Below are positions 47,595-57,219 of a stretch of DNA of 64,000 nucleotides, in pieces. The notes beneath the pieces were generated by a model, which saw nothing but the letters and a program-made list of their open reading frames with translations, made no database searches and had not been told where the DNA came from. The stretch comes from Anaspis maculata (Eukaryota > Arthropoda > Insecta > Coleoptera > Scraptiidae). How positions within the stretch are numbered: the stretch's first letter is position 1; each line of letters begins with the position of its first letter. The position numbers were made by a program, and so were the translations under genes. The stretch covers positions 33,711,979-33,775,978 of the forward strand of contig OX421963.1 in NCBI GenBank assembly GCA_949128115.1, in the 5' to 3' direction.

Positions 47595-48490
47595 TACGTT
47601 TGTTTTTCAAGCAGTTTAAGGATGAGCTTTCTCATGTCTCGCATTTCCTCGATTAAATCGAATACTATTTTTTCTAACCTGTCTATTGTTGATTGTGACT
47701 TATTGGGATGCTGTTGTAATTGCTCAATCCGTTCTGGCCTGTGTTGTTCGCCGTCTTGCACAACTGCTGCGTAGGAGGTTCCTGGTCGTATTGTCCTGGT
47801 CTGAGTCGTATTTTCTTGGTTACTTGCCACTTGGTTATTATCAGGGTTATTTTTTTGGCGTAGAGGCGGAAACTTTCTAGATTGAATTTCTTTATAGATT
47901 TTACATCCCTTGTAATTCGCAGGATGCTGCTCGGAGCATAGCGCACATTTTGGTGGAGCCCCTTGGGGTTTTTGGCAGTCCTTATTGGAATGTCCCTCAC
48001 CGCAACGGACACATCTGGTAATTCTGTGACAATATTTTTTTGTATGTCCATAGGTCAAGCACCGGCCGCATTGTGGTATATTTCTCGTTGCTCTGGGTGG
48101 TTCTATATTCACTTTCGTGTTTAAGAGCAAGTTTATTTTGTAAATGTCCTTGACATTCGGCGTATTTTCCAGGTCTACAAACTGCATTGATAATAGCTTT
48201 TTCGTTACTTTACTCGTTGGAGTGTAGATATTACGAACTTGAAATCCTTGTTGTTCGATCGCCGCTTTTAGCTCTTCTTTATTCACATTGTAGTGGATAT
48301 TTTTGATGACGACTCGAAAATTCTTTTCTTCTTTAAGTTGAAATGTATGATGTTGGACTTCTGTCTGTTTAAGTTCTTGAATTATTTTTCTATATGTATC
48401 CGCATCTAGGGGCATGATTTCTATCTGGTCACCATTTACTTTAATGGTGTATTTGTCTCTCGCAAAAACGTCGAGGGATTTAATCATCAC
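47594..48490 (-). CDS. LINE ORF1: Gag-like nucleic-acid-binding protein
   Basis: 298 residues. An RRM-like/PRE_C2HC region (about 55-140, VVIKNIHYNVNKEELKAAIE) precedes three CCHC zinc knuckles between about 141 and 201: CGRCLTYGHTKKYC, CVRCGEGHSNKDC and CALCSEQHPANYKGC. A Gln/Arg-rich stretch and a C-terminal coiled-coil-like segment (RLEKIVFDLIEEMRDMRKLI) follow. This is the usual ORF1 of Jockey-type LINEs; it binds element RNA and forms the ribonucleoprotein. The ATG at 48490 lies about 40 bases inside the inferred 5' end, so the leader is very short. The last base of its stop codon is the first base of the ORF2 start. Confidence 0.93.
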   Translation of the reverse strand: MMIKSLDVFARDKYTIKVNGDQIEIMPLDADTYRKIIQELKQTEVQHHTFQLKEEKNFRVVIKNIHYNVNKEELKAAIEQQGFQVRNIYTPTSKVTKKLLSMQFVDLENTPNVKDIYKINLLLNTKVNIEPPRATRNIPQCGRCLTYGHTKKYCHRITRCVRCGEGHSNKDCQKPQGAPPKCALCSEQHPANYKGCKIYKEIQSRKFPPLRQKNNPDNNQVASNQENTTQTRTIRPGTSYAAVVQDGEQHRPERIEQLQQHPNKSQSTIDRLEKIVFDLIEEMRDMRKLILKLLEKQT

Positions 48491-48530
48491 GCTGATTGAG
48501 AAATAGTGAGTGAATTTATTTAATCTTCAA

Positions 48531-48542
48531 CTTCCTTCACTG
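48531..48542 (-). repeat. LINE target-site duplication, 5' side
   Basis: CAGTGAAGGAAG on the minus strand. It follows the transposase frame ending KRLSKI and pairs with 44656-44667 with one mismatch. Confidence 0.65.
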
Positions 48543-49581
48543 AATTTTAGATAACCTCTTTAGTTTCGTTACAAACCAAAACTTGATGGGTCTGCAAAAA
48601 CGATGAGACGAGGGCCTATCGTTTTGCCAGAAAACTTCTCCATTCTCTGGATTGAAGAGCTTTATGGGCACAAAGCTACAAATGAATACAGAAGATTCAG
48701 CGCTGGAGGCATCAGCTAATTGCATTTTCATTTTGTACTGAGATTGATTTGAAGCCCCATCGCAACCCCATTTTGAGAATAATTTTAATTTCTGAGCTCC
48801 GTCAACTTTTTTTTTAATCACGTGCAACAACCTCTCAGCTGTCTTATCTAACAAACTTTGTAAATTTATGTTCACAGAAGTCTCTGTTATTTGAATGGAA
48901 TTTTTGGTAGATAACAATCGTTCTTTGATTGTTGAATTTGGTAGTAACTTGGAAAGCTTTCCTGTCCTAATTCCTTTTCAGCTTCTCTCACAATGTTGTA
49001 CTGAAATTTCGTTAGCTTAGCCGAGACAAATACATTAGGCGCCTTCTCTCTGGTAATCTTTACTTTGGGCTTGGACAGGCTCTCGCAAAATTCTCTGATG
49101 GCTTTGACGTGTTTGGGATGCTGTTCAACAAAGTCAAACACGTACTGTGCATCAGAAGATTTTAAATTCTTCTTCGCAACAAAACTAACGTGTTCCTTTG
49201 GTTGTCCGCGAATCGCCTCAGTTCTTCTACGCTTTTGCCGGTCACATAATTCACCGAACGTTTTCACTTCTGGTTTTTCGTCTCTTGCTGGCGCCGACTC
49301 AGGTCTTTCGAGGTCTCTAATATTCTTGGGAAATGCGAATCTCATAGCTAACCACCTGTGACTCTTCTTCAAAAAGGAGTCATTTCTTCTTCCCGCTTCG
49401 CTCCACTTCACGCGCCATTCGCCAGAAATTTTCCCATCGTCCTGTTTTGGACAGGAGAGAAAGTGACTCTAACGGCCTCTTCAACTTTAGGAACGGCAGC
49501 TGCTGAACTTTTGCCGCAAAATTTGATTCCGGAGTGGCGCAGAAGATTGTACACATCTTGATTGGTTATCAGTGTATCCAT
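48543..49581 (-). pseudogene. RAG1/Transib-like transposase, N-terminal half
   Basis: On the minus strand, starting MDTLITNQDVYNLLRHSG (ATG at 49581): AAAVPKVEEAVRVTFSPV, frame change near 49440, KISGEWRVKWSEAGRRNDSF, TFGELCDRQKRRRTEAIRG, KLTKFQYNIVREAEKELG, frame change near 48910, SIQITETSVNINLQSLLDKT, KWGCDGASNQSQYKMKMQ and NDRPSSHRFCRPIKFWFV. The last two match the RAG1 core around catalytic Asp600 (ESCDGMGD... and the following CKPL region); the CDG aspartate codon is at 48759-48761. The segment stops at the LINE target site. The region expected next, with the second catalytic Asp and a zinc-binding CxxC, is not found on either side of the LINE. At least two frameshifts make this inactive. 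Confidence 0.8.
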
Positions 49582-49947
49582 ATCTTGAAGTTATAGAAAG
49601 TAAAAAAAATACTGCAATTCGGATAACAATACAATAAGTAACGTTCCCATTATATCTAATTCTCTTACCTGTTGAGTATCGAAAAAGATGATGTAATAAA
49701 CTTCATCAATTCGAAGTTATAAAGAGTTTATTCTAATTTGTCTCACACTTTTGTGTTCGACAAACAGCTTTGTCAGTAATTTTCATTGTTGTTTCCATTG
49801 CTATTGTAATTAATTTTGTTTGAAGCATAGTCAGTGATGTGGTATAAGCACAGAATGTATAAGTAACTATAAGAGATAATCTGTGGCGGAACCGTTTGAT
49901 GATTATTGTATGAGAGACAAAAGGGTGTACGACGTGAGGTGATTTGA
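49582..49947. other. Spacer between two divergent transposase remnants
   Basis: AT-rich. It should hold the 5' ends of both RAG1/Transib-like copies, but I see no CACTATGG-like terminus of the kind known for Transib and no clear inverted repeat. Confidence 0.4.
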
Positions 49948-50241
49948 GCAGCTGCCGTTATCAAAGTTCAAACGGTTTTTGGAATCAATTTCTCTTCTGT
50001 CCAAAAGTATACGCACAAACAGGAAAATGGTGAAATTTCTGGCCAATTTGCGGGCGAATGGATCGAAGCGAGAAGGAAAAATGATTTCTTTATGAAAAGA
50101 AGCTTTGTGCCCATAAAAGTGTCTAATCAGGCAGATGGAGAAGTTTTAAGGCAGAACGATAGACCTTTGTCGCATCGTTTTTGTAGACCTATCAAGTTTG
50201 GATTTGTTAAAGAAACCAAAAAGGTTACTGCACATGTTTGA
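49948..50241 (+). pseudogene. Internally deleted RAG1/Transib-like transposase copy
   Basis: 97 codons open on the plus strand between TGA at 49945 and TGA at 50239: AAAVIKVQTVFGINFSSVQK, ENGEISGQFAGEWIEARRKN, DFFMKRSFVPIKVSNQ, NDRPLSHRFCRPIKFGFVKE and TKKVTAHV. The first part matches the N-terminus of the minus-strand copy (KISGEWRVKWSEAGRRNDSF). After FMKR it jumps directly to the segment after the CDG aspartate (SFVPIK...). About 250 codons, including the first catalytic Asp, are deleted in frame. It is followed by the 3' block at 50242-50628, so it looks like a non-autonomous deletion derivative. Confidence 0.75.
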
Positions 50242-50628
50242 CGCTGGTTGTTACTGATCTCGATTGGTTTAGGCGGGTTGCACCTGGCTGCTGACGACAA
50301 TAACTTTATTTCGATTTTTTTTACAATGATTACTTCAACAATTGATTGCAAAATTGCCTCAAATTTCCCCGGAAAGTACAATGCGCCATGGTAAAGAGTA
50401 AGTCCTCCAGATTGAAATGATGCATACGTCAGAGTGCGGAAAAGTGCGGAACTCGAGTTTTCCGACATTTCTTCAGGGCCATCTTTTGTGTGTAACATCT
50501 CTATGCTTGATGGTAATTTCATTATAATCAAAGAAAACAAAAGGCTATGGTATGTACTTGAGATATATGAACGTAGATTTACGAAAAATATGTAAGAAGT
50601 CAAAAAAACACAAAAAGAATGGAAGGAT
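50242..50628 (+). mobile_element. 3' end block of the RAG1/Transib-like element, plus orientation
   Basis: Counterpart of 43018-43533 in inverted orientation. It begins ACGCTGGTTGTTACTGATC and contains ACGACAATAACTTTATTTCG, TCCGACATTTCTTCAGGGCC and CATAGAGATG-like words. The minus copy has an extra ~55-bp segment after GGTTGCACC. No domain is recognisable in the frames here. Confidence 0.6.
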
Positions 50629-50697
50629 CCCGGCGAGGATCGAACCTATGACCTTTGGATTACTAGAACGTGATGTCCAACCACACGACCACTCTCG
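50628..50697 (-). repeat. tRNA-like (SINE head) sequence at the element's edge
   Basis: On the minus strand an A-box-like AGTGGTCGTGTGGTTGG (plus 50677-50693) is followed by an exact B box GGTTCGATCC (plus 50637-50646). The arms do not fold into a canonical tRNA with paired acceptor ends, so this is a tRNA-derived repeat rather than a tRNA gene. A shorter version flanks the other 3' block near 43010-43051. Confidence 0.6.
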
Positions 50698-50772
50698 TTC
50701 CACAGTTCGACGGCGAAAAAGATGGTCAATGAGCAGCCCGGGTGGCCAATGACACACTGCTACTTCTACTCA

Positions 50773-52424
50773 TAGTACAGGAAAAATAGTAAAAAAATCT
50801 GCAAAACCTCGGAAAAAATTTGGACGTCCTGAAAATTTGATATTCTGTTCAGAATTGAGTGCTCTACATCATATCCAAAATCGCCAAAAATCGCACCCGG
50901 GGGTTTTGAGTTATTGGAGGGGGGGTAAAAAATTGCAACTTAAAATGGAGGGGATAAAACTCGTCAATCCATTGGAAGCAAATACGTTATGATTCGACGC
51001 ATCATATCCCGTTGATACCATTTTGACACAAAAAGTGTCAATTACTGTTGAAGGGGGGTCGTGGGGGGGCGAAGCTCTGCTAGGTAGTCCATTTTGTTTT
51101 TCTGGCCATGTAGAACCGATCACAACAAGCTTGGTATCTTTTCCGACTAAATTCAATCTCCTGAACTCGAATCCGATGTGCAAATTTGGATGAAAACAAG
51201 TTTGAACAAGTTAACTTGAAAAAACTTGTTTTTTCTTCGACAATTTTGACGAATTTCTTTTTTACTGTTAGAGGTGTTCATCTTCGAAAAATTTCCAGGG
51301 GGCATTAGATTGAAGTGTATTCTTCACGAAAATCATCCACTCAATGTATAATTTTGTTTCTCGAGTTCAAAAAATCGATTTGAACCCGAGCCGGCTCGGC
51401 GCGTTGTCTACTACTGACCAGAACACTACAGCATGCACCTTGAAATGAAAATAGCTCAAACTTTCGAAGAGATAACAACTCATCTTTGAAAATTTGATTA
51501 TCTGTGCAGAATTAAATTCCCTATAACATAAACAGAACCGCCATGAATCGCACTGCAGGGTTTTGAGTTACTTGAGGGGAGAGATAACAGTTCATAGAGC
51601 ACGAATCTTAAGAAAATGTTATCCTTCTCCTCGAATAACTCAAAATCCTGCAGTGCGATTCATTGCGATTTTGTTTATGTTATAGAGAACTCAATTCTAC
51701 ACATAGAATCAAATTTTCAAAGATGAGTTGTTATTTCTTCGAAAGTTTGAGCTATTTTCATTGAAAGGTGCATGCTCTAGTGTTCTGGTCAGTAGTAGAC
51801 GACGCGCCGAGCCGGCTCAGGTTCAAATCGATTTTTTGAACTCGAGAATCAAAATTATACATTAAGTGGATGATTTTCGTGAAGAATACACTTCCATCCA
51901 ATGACCCCTGGAAATTTTTGGAAGATGAATACCTCTAACAGTGAAAAAAAAAATTCTTCAAAATTGTCAAAGAGAAAACAAGTTTTTTCAAGTTAACTTG
52001 TTCAAACTTGTTTTCATTCAAATTTACACATCGGATTCGAGTTCAGGAGATTGAATTTAGTCGGAAAAGATACCAAACTTCTCGTGATCGGTTCTACATG
52101 ACCATAAAAACAAAATGGACCACCTAGCAGAGCTTCGCCCCCCCACCACCCCCCTTCAACAGTAATCGACACTTTTTGTGCCAAAATGGTATCAACGGGA
52201 TATGATGCGTCGAATCATAACGTATTTGCTTCCAATTGATTGACGGGCTTCATCCCCTCCATTTTAAGTTACAATTTTTTACCCCCTCTCCAATAACGCA
52301 AAACCCCCGGGTGCGATTTTTGGCGATTTTAGATATGTTGTTGAGCACTCAATTCTGAACAGAATATCAAATTTTCACGACGTCCATATTTATTCCGAGG
52401 TTGAAATCTATCTTTCTTGTACTA
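50773..52424. mobile_element. Foldback element family A, copy 3 (full length)
   Basis: 1652-bp near-complete palindrome opening TAGTACAGGAAAAATAG and closing TCTTTCTTGTACTA, centred near 51600. It shares CAGAACACTACAGCATGCAC, CAAGTTAACTTG and CTGCAGGGTTTTGAGTTA with copies 1 and 2. No coding sequence. Confidence 0.85.
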
Positions 52425-55031
52425 TCAGCCATGTTACTCCCCGCAGCTTGCATAGAGAGCTGTTGTGAGCCGTTAAACGTTCTCACATCAACTGCTGATT
52501 TAACATCCATTTCTTCTTTTATAACTTACATTTGCTGCGTTGACCAGGAGTGTTCCGATGAGATCGGAGATCCGTTCTTGCGTTTCATTGTCACTGTCGC
52601 TAACTTGCTCTGTTGTCTCTCTGATGTGAATCTATCACTGTCTAGCTGACTGTCTCTGATGTAACGCTGTCCCTATCTCGCTTGACACTCCGCATGCTAT
52701 CACTCTCTACCTGATCTTCTAGAGCACATGTTCAAGGCGATAGATGAGTGACGTAACCAACCCACTGGGCGTGGAACGTCCAATTCTTAGGGCGAGAGAA
52801 AACCACTTCGTTATAAGTTGAGCGCAAAGTATCATGTCAACAAAAAATGGTTCCCACCTTGGTCACCACTTGTACACAGGTGGTGCACACAGATGATATA
52901 CAGGTGGTCACTTCCTTGTATCCTCCCCTGGTAAACCCAGTGAAACGTTACAGTATAGAACTTATGAACTTTGAACTGCGGTTACTGAAGCTACGGGCAA
53001 TTCCCCGGCCTTCCTGAATTTTGAGCGAGTGATACCTCGGGATGATTAGGTATCACGGGGCAAATCCCGCGATAGACCCAGGTTATCCGAGCGAAGATCA
53101 AGAGAGTTTGGACAAAAAACTGGGTGAAATATCCAAGGTATACCAGATTGTGCACTGCGAATCACCTGGGGTGTCCTCGTGGACTTGTGACTTCGAGTGG
53201 AGACTCGCTTGGATTCATCTCTGCCACCGCCGTTGACATATCCACCAACAATAGAAGAATAATACGAGTATTATCCTTTCAAATTGGAAATAAACCAAAG
53301 GGCGAGCTCGTCAGTCTTTTCCAGTGACTAGAGAAACAAGTGAAATGGCGTCAAAAAACAAAAACATAGTCTTCACAACTATTATTGTGAATGAAATAGT
53401 CGAGAAAATAGTATTTTAATGTCTTATATAGTCACTAGAGAAACCATACAGTAGTGCTAAGTATGATGCGGTCAGCGACTTTATCGGAAGAAAGCTGTTA
53501 TTTGAGGGACTGTGACAGTTCTGCGAGGGAATGTTTCCGTTCCGATAAAATGTCACAGAACAGATATAAATCAATGAAAAATGTCGTAGTAAAAGCATAG
53601 CAAGTACCTACCCACCTCTCTAAACTAAGGCCATATCAAATTGATCTGGTCCGTAATTAATAATCCTTGTGAAAGGAGTTTCAAATAACTATTTCGTTAG
53701 CCATCATTCAGCCTTTACAGCAAGTAGGTAAGCTGTAATTCAGGACAGGTAAAAAAGGCAAATGGAGGAAAGTAATGTGAATAATGTGATAAATTTGTTA
53801 AGCGTTCGAGTCCAAAAGCTGGGAAATATTCAAATCCACCGAGCGGCGAACAAGTCGCAAATTATGTCTCGCTTCTAGGCCGTTCAGGAATATTATGGGA
53901 ACTCGCGCTTTTAATTTTTCCAGCATTGTCGCGGGAAATTATTTCGTCCACAGCCGCAACAGTGGCGAAGCGACGGGGGGGTGGGCGGCTGCACAGGACG
54001 ATTTGCATTCGTTTGCTCCAACCGCTCCTTTCTCCGATATCATTTATTATTCACCTGGAATTTGTATTTACTCGTCCGTCCGAACTTACAATCCGGCAGG
54101 TGGGCAAAACGATGCGAAAACGATGGAAATTGGCGACGTGAGGAATACGAAACGAACGAAATTTGTTCGTTCGCGCCGAGACGGCAGAGAGGCAAAAGGA
54201 TGCGAAGGATATGGAGGCCCACGTAGGTACGCCCGTCTCCCGCCGAAAAAGGGCGACGAAATGCTGGCCAAGGAATTTCGAATAACGCTGAGTTAGATGC
54301 GTTTATTTGCTTTATTCTTATGGAAATGGGCCCCTTTTTATTTCAGTTATATTTGAATATATGTCAATTCGACTTGTATTTGAATAAAGGTCGGCGGCGG
54401 CGGTGGCGGATGCCGTCGCTTTATACAGTTGGAACGAGTAATGCGATTCACATGCGGTTTACATAAATTAGTTCCTTGTATCGATTCATGCAGAGTTCTG
54501 CCGCGCTCCCATATACCCACCTACCTATACCTTTACATACCCGCGTGTGATTGTACACGATTCTTCTTTTCGCCGCATCCCAGAGGAAACCCGGAGCTTT
54601 ATTAAACAATCCCGGGAAAACGGCGGGGCCGACCTGCCGGTTCGGCCCGCGTGAATTTCTACTTCTGCAAATAAGCAATTTGTTTTGCCTGGGTCCGGAA
54701 ATATTCAAATCTCGGTGTTCTGCTGCAACTTCGCGCCGTAATGTATTCCGGAAGAGTCGTAAATAGTTTGATTCGTGACTCTATTATGGGGAAAAAGAGC
54801 TTTCATAACCAAGCGCTTAACTCACCTACGTGGAACGGAAGTTTTCTCGACTAGCAGAGGATTTTGCGCTGGTGATGAATTCAAGGCAACTGTTTTATTG
54901 TAATCACCTGGCTTACATCTTCAAAATAACTAGGAAGAAAATACACGGCATTTTGGATTTTCCATTATGTTTAATGGGATTTCCTATGTAAATATCTTCA
55001 TCTACGACCACTATCGTAAGTGATCAATTAG
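52425..55031. other. No recognisable gene
   Basis: A frame of 133 codons at 53895-54296 (plus) overlaps other frames and has no domain I recognise. A small CAGGTGGT repeat is near 52870-52915 and a GGC-rich patch near 54391-54410. No TE ends were identified. Confidence 0.45.
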
Positions 55032-55039
55032 CACATGAC

Positions 55040-55638
55040 CATGGGCGCCCGCAGGATTTTTGTCAGGGGGGGGCAAATAGTTCTAATTAGAGAACGTCAC
55101 ATAGCTACCTGGCCTAATTTGCGAAGTCCTTTAGATTAGCGCCGCAGGCGAAAATTTTTTCGAATAATAATAATAGTGATAATAATTATTGTGCGAAAAA
55201 TAAGGAAATATATTTGAAAATTAAACTCAACTTTAGAGAAATTTATTAAAATTTGAAATTTTGTACAAAATGTATAAAAATTTACTTCAAAATAGCCAGG
55301 TCAATAGTTACACTCGTTCATTATCTTGAAAAAACCCCTAGTGTTTTAAACCAGAGGTTTAGAAAATTGCAGATCGTTACCTACCTACCTACCTATCTAC
55401 CTATTTTATGACTTTACGGGTAGCTATCTAATTTAGGTAGAAGCCTAATGAAATTTCAAATTGCTCTAACAATTCAAGAAAATGTAAATTACCTTCTCAA
55501 AGTTTTTTCTTTCGAAAATGAATTTTTTTTTTTCCTTTCTCGTAAATTTTTTTTTTTCGTAAGGAAGAATTTATTCAGCTGCTCCGGAGCCAGGGGGGGG
55601 CAAGTGCCCCCCCTTGCCCCCCCCTCCGGGCGCCCATG
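55040..55638. mobile_element. hAT-type MITE with exact 8-bp duplication
   Basis: CATGGGCGCCCGCAGG and CCTCCGGGCGCCCATG are inverted with one mismatch. CACATGAC flanks both sides (55032-55039, 55639-55646). G/C tracts beside the ends (GGGGGGGGCAA, TTGCCCCCCCC) extend the inverted repeat. No transposase is present. A related fragment is at 830-965. A TACC microsatellite lies at 55378-55401 within it. Confidence 0.85.
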
Positions 55639-55646
55639 CACATGAC

Positions 55647-56340
55647 TAACAATCTCAGTAAGTGGGTCATAACACCCAGCTAGCGGTGCGTAAACTGAGC
55701 GATTGCATTGCACGCGGTTAGGGCATTTACGGTTAAAATTTGGTTCCAAAGCTGTCAATGTGACGTTACCTGCACAGCAAGCTTTGAACGCATGCATGAA
55801 AATATATCGAATTCTGTGTTTTACATATTTTTACTCATCACTTGCAACAACTAGGTATTCGCTCAAAATAAAAAACTTCAGGTTTGACGATCTCATTGAA
55901 GTCTTGGACGGTTCAAACAGAAACATGTTGTTGAAAGTATATAATTTTGTTCTAGGGTTTTTAAAATTAAGAGCATTCTGTCGTATTGAATAATCTTCTT
56001 ATTTTTCATTTATTTATTCAACTATTTATTGATTCTAATTTATATGGTTATTCGCTACTTCGTGAATCAATTTGCCTTTAACATTCTTGTTTTTGGGGCA
56101 ATGAAGTTCATTATCATTATTATTATTATAACTTGGTATTCGCCTTTGTAGGGTCGACCGCAGTCATGTTCTACACACCAAAAGTAGGTGTAGGGCAATT
56201 CGGTTATAGTCTCATCTGCCGCAACTTTATAGAGGTGAGATATACCTAAGAACATCAAAATTCTGCATAATTTTCGTTCAAAGGCCGTATGTAATTGTAA
56301 ACTTAGTCAGTCTCGTGTCTGTCTCTCTCTCAGTCTCTCA
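55647..56340. other. No firm feature; possible 5' part of the LTR that follows
   Basis: The 5' border of the LTR with 92-bp repeats was not located; TGTTCTACACACC near 56166 is one possible TG start. Otherwise featureless. Confidence 0.3.
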
Positions 56341-56720
56341 GAGTCGTAAGACAACGACTCCGCCTAAACGTGCCTGGTGAACAACAGTACGGGCTCCCTC
56401 CCGACTGACACAGCGTGCCGGTGCATAACCACACGAGTCTCTCTTCTCCATAGCGCCCACAGTACCTGGTGAACAACCGCACGAACTGACTTCTGACTGG
56501 CCCAGCTTGCTGATGCATAACCGCACGGATCTCTCTTCTCCATAGCGCCCAACGTGCCTGGTGAACAACCGCACAGGCTCCCTTCCGACTGACCCAGCGT
56601 GCCGGTGCATAACCGCACGGGTCTTTCCTCTCCATAGCGCCCAATGTGCCTGGTGAACAAACGCACGGGCCCTTTCTCTGCGAGTCCAGCCTGCCGGTGA
56701 CTAACCTCCACGGACTCTCC
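56341..56720 (+). repeat. 92-bp tandem repeat, about four copies
   Basis: TGCCTGGTGAACAAC-type words recur at 56371, 56463, 56555 and 56647, exactly 92 bases apart. GTGCCGGTGCATAACCGCAC and TCTTCTCCATAGCGCCCA lie between. The three overlapping minus-strand frames here are only translations of the repeat. Confidence 0.9.
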
Positions 56721-57015
56721 TCCATACGCACGCGTCCAAGCGCGCCAAGCCTAAACGGACTCGCGTATCGCCTTTGCTGACAAACCTCCTTATCTTCGCC
56801 CTATCGTCTACGACCCCCGACTTCCGAACAGAAAACCCCAATTGTCCCCCTGCTATCTAGAAATAAAAGGATCTACAGAGCCTCGTGTTTTCATTTTCCA
56901 CGTTTTCCATGAAACGTGGTGGCGCCTGAGAACTTGACCGGCCACCCACCCTCGACTAGGTCGAGGAAAGTGCACGCTACCCAAGTAGTAGCGTCACAGA
57001 TTGGCGCCCGAGCAG
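56721..57015 (+). mobile_element. LTR 3' part, primer-binding-like site and start of a lost internal region
   Basis: AATAAA at 56862-56867 is followed by CCTCGTGTTTTCATTTTCC, then a TG-rich tail ending GCGTCACA at 56998. After three bases comes TGGCGCCCGAGCAG (57002-57015), which resembles a tRNA-Lys-type primer-binding site. ATGACGAAAACAACG at 57061 could begin gag, but the element is cut by the foldback at 57220. The 92-bp repeats would then lie within the LTR. Confidence 0.55.
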
Positions 57016-57219
57016 TTTAACACCTGAACCCGAAGCCCTATAGACACCTGGACACCACAAAATGACGAAAACAACGATGTCCGACGTAACGCAATGCAAA
57101 ACCCCTAGCTCTCCTCATTTGAGTTGGCAAACTATTGTCTAAAAAATAACCAGGCAGCATGCGATCTCACGGAACGAGGGACCTAATGGTGATCACGGGA
57201 ACGCTGGTCTGTAGCCATA
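57016..57219 (+). other. Residual internal region after the primer-binding-like site
   Basis: No protein domain can be recognised before the next insertion. Confidence 0.3.

Larger units (their letters stand above)
44668..48530 (-). mobile_element. Intact Jockey-clade LINE inserted in the transposase gene
   Basis: 3863 bp with a short 5' leader, ORF1, ORF2 overlapping by one base, a ~220-bp 3' UTR and a short A-rich tail (GCATAAAAAAG on the minus strand). The flanks carry CAGTGAAGGAAG (plus 48531-48542) and CAGTCAAGGAAG (plus 44656-44667), a 12-bp target duplication with one mismatch. Both open frames are uninterrupted, so the copy is young relative to its host element and could be active. 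It inserted in the same orientation as the transposase gene. Confidence 0.8.

Noticed and set aside
50127..50603. 158-codon minus-strand frame
   Set aside because: It runs antisense through the deleted transposase copy and its 3' block and has no domain similarity.
43018..50690. A single 7.6-kb element with ~450-bp terminal inverted repeats
   Set aside because: The inverted blocks each lie downstream of an oppositely oriented transposase remnant and correspond to the same 3' end. Two head-to-head copies explain the data better.
53895..54296. 133-codon plus-strand frame
   Set aside because: Overlaps several other open frames on both strands in a GC-richer patch and shows no domain; likely chance.
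56330..56731. Three overlapping minus-strand frames of 90-133 codons
   Set aside because: They are translations of the 92-bp tandem repeat. The period is not a multiple of three, which explains why all frames stay open.
56920..56930. TGGCGCCTGAG as an alternative primer-binding site
   Set aside because: It lacks a CA LTR end just before it and matches a tRNA-Lys-type site less well than 57002-57015.
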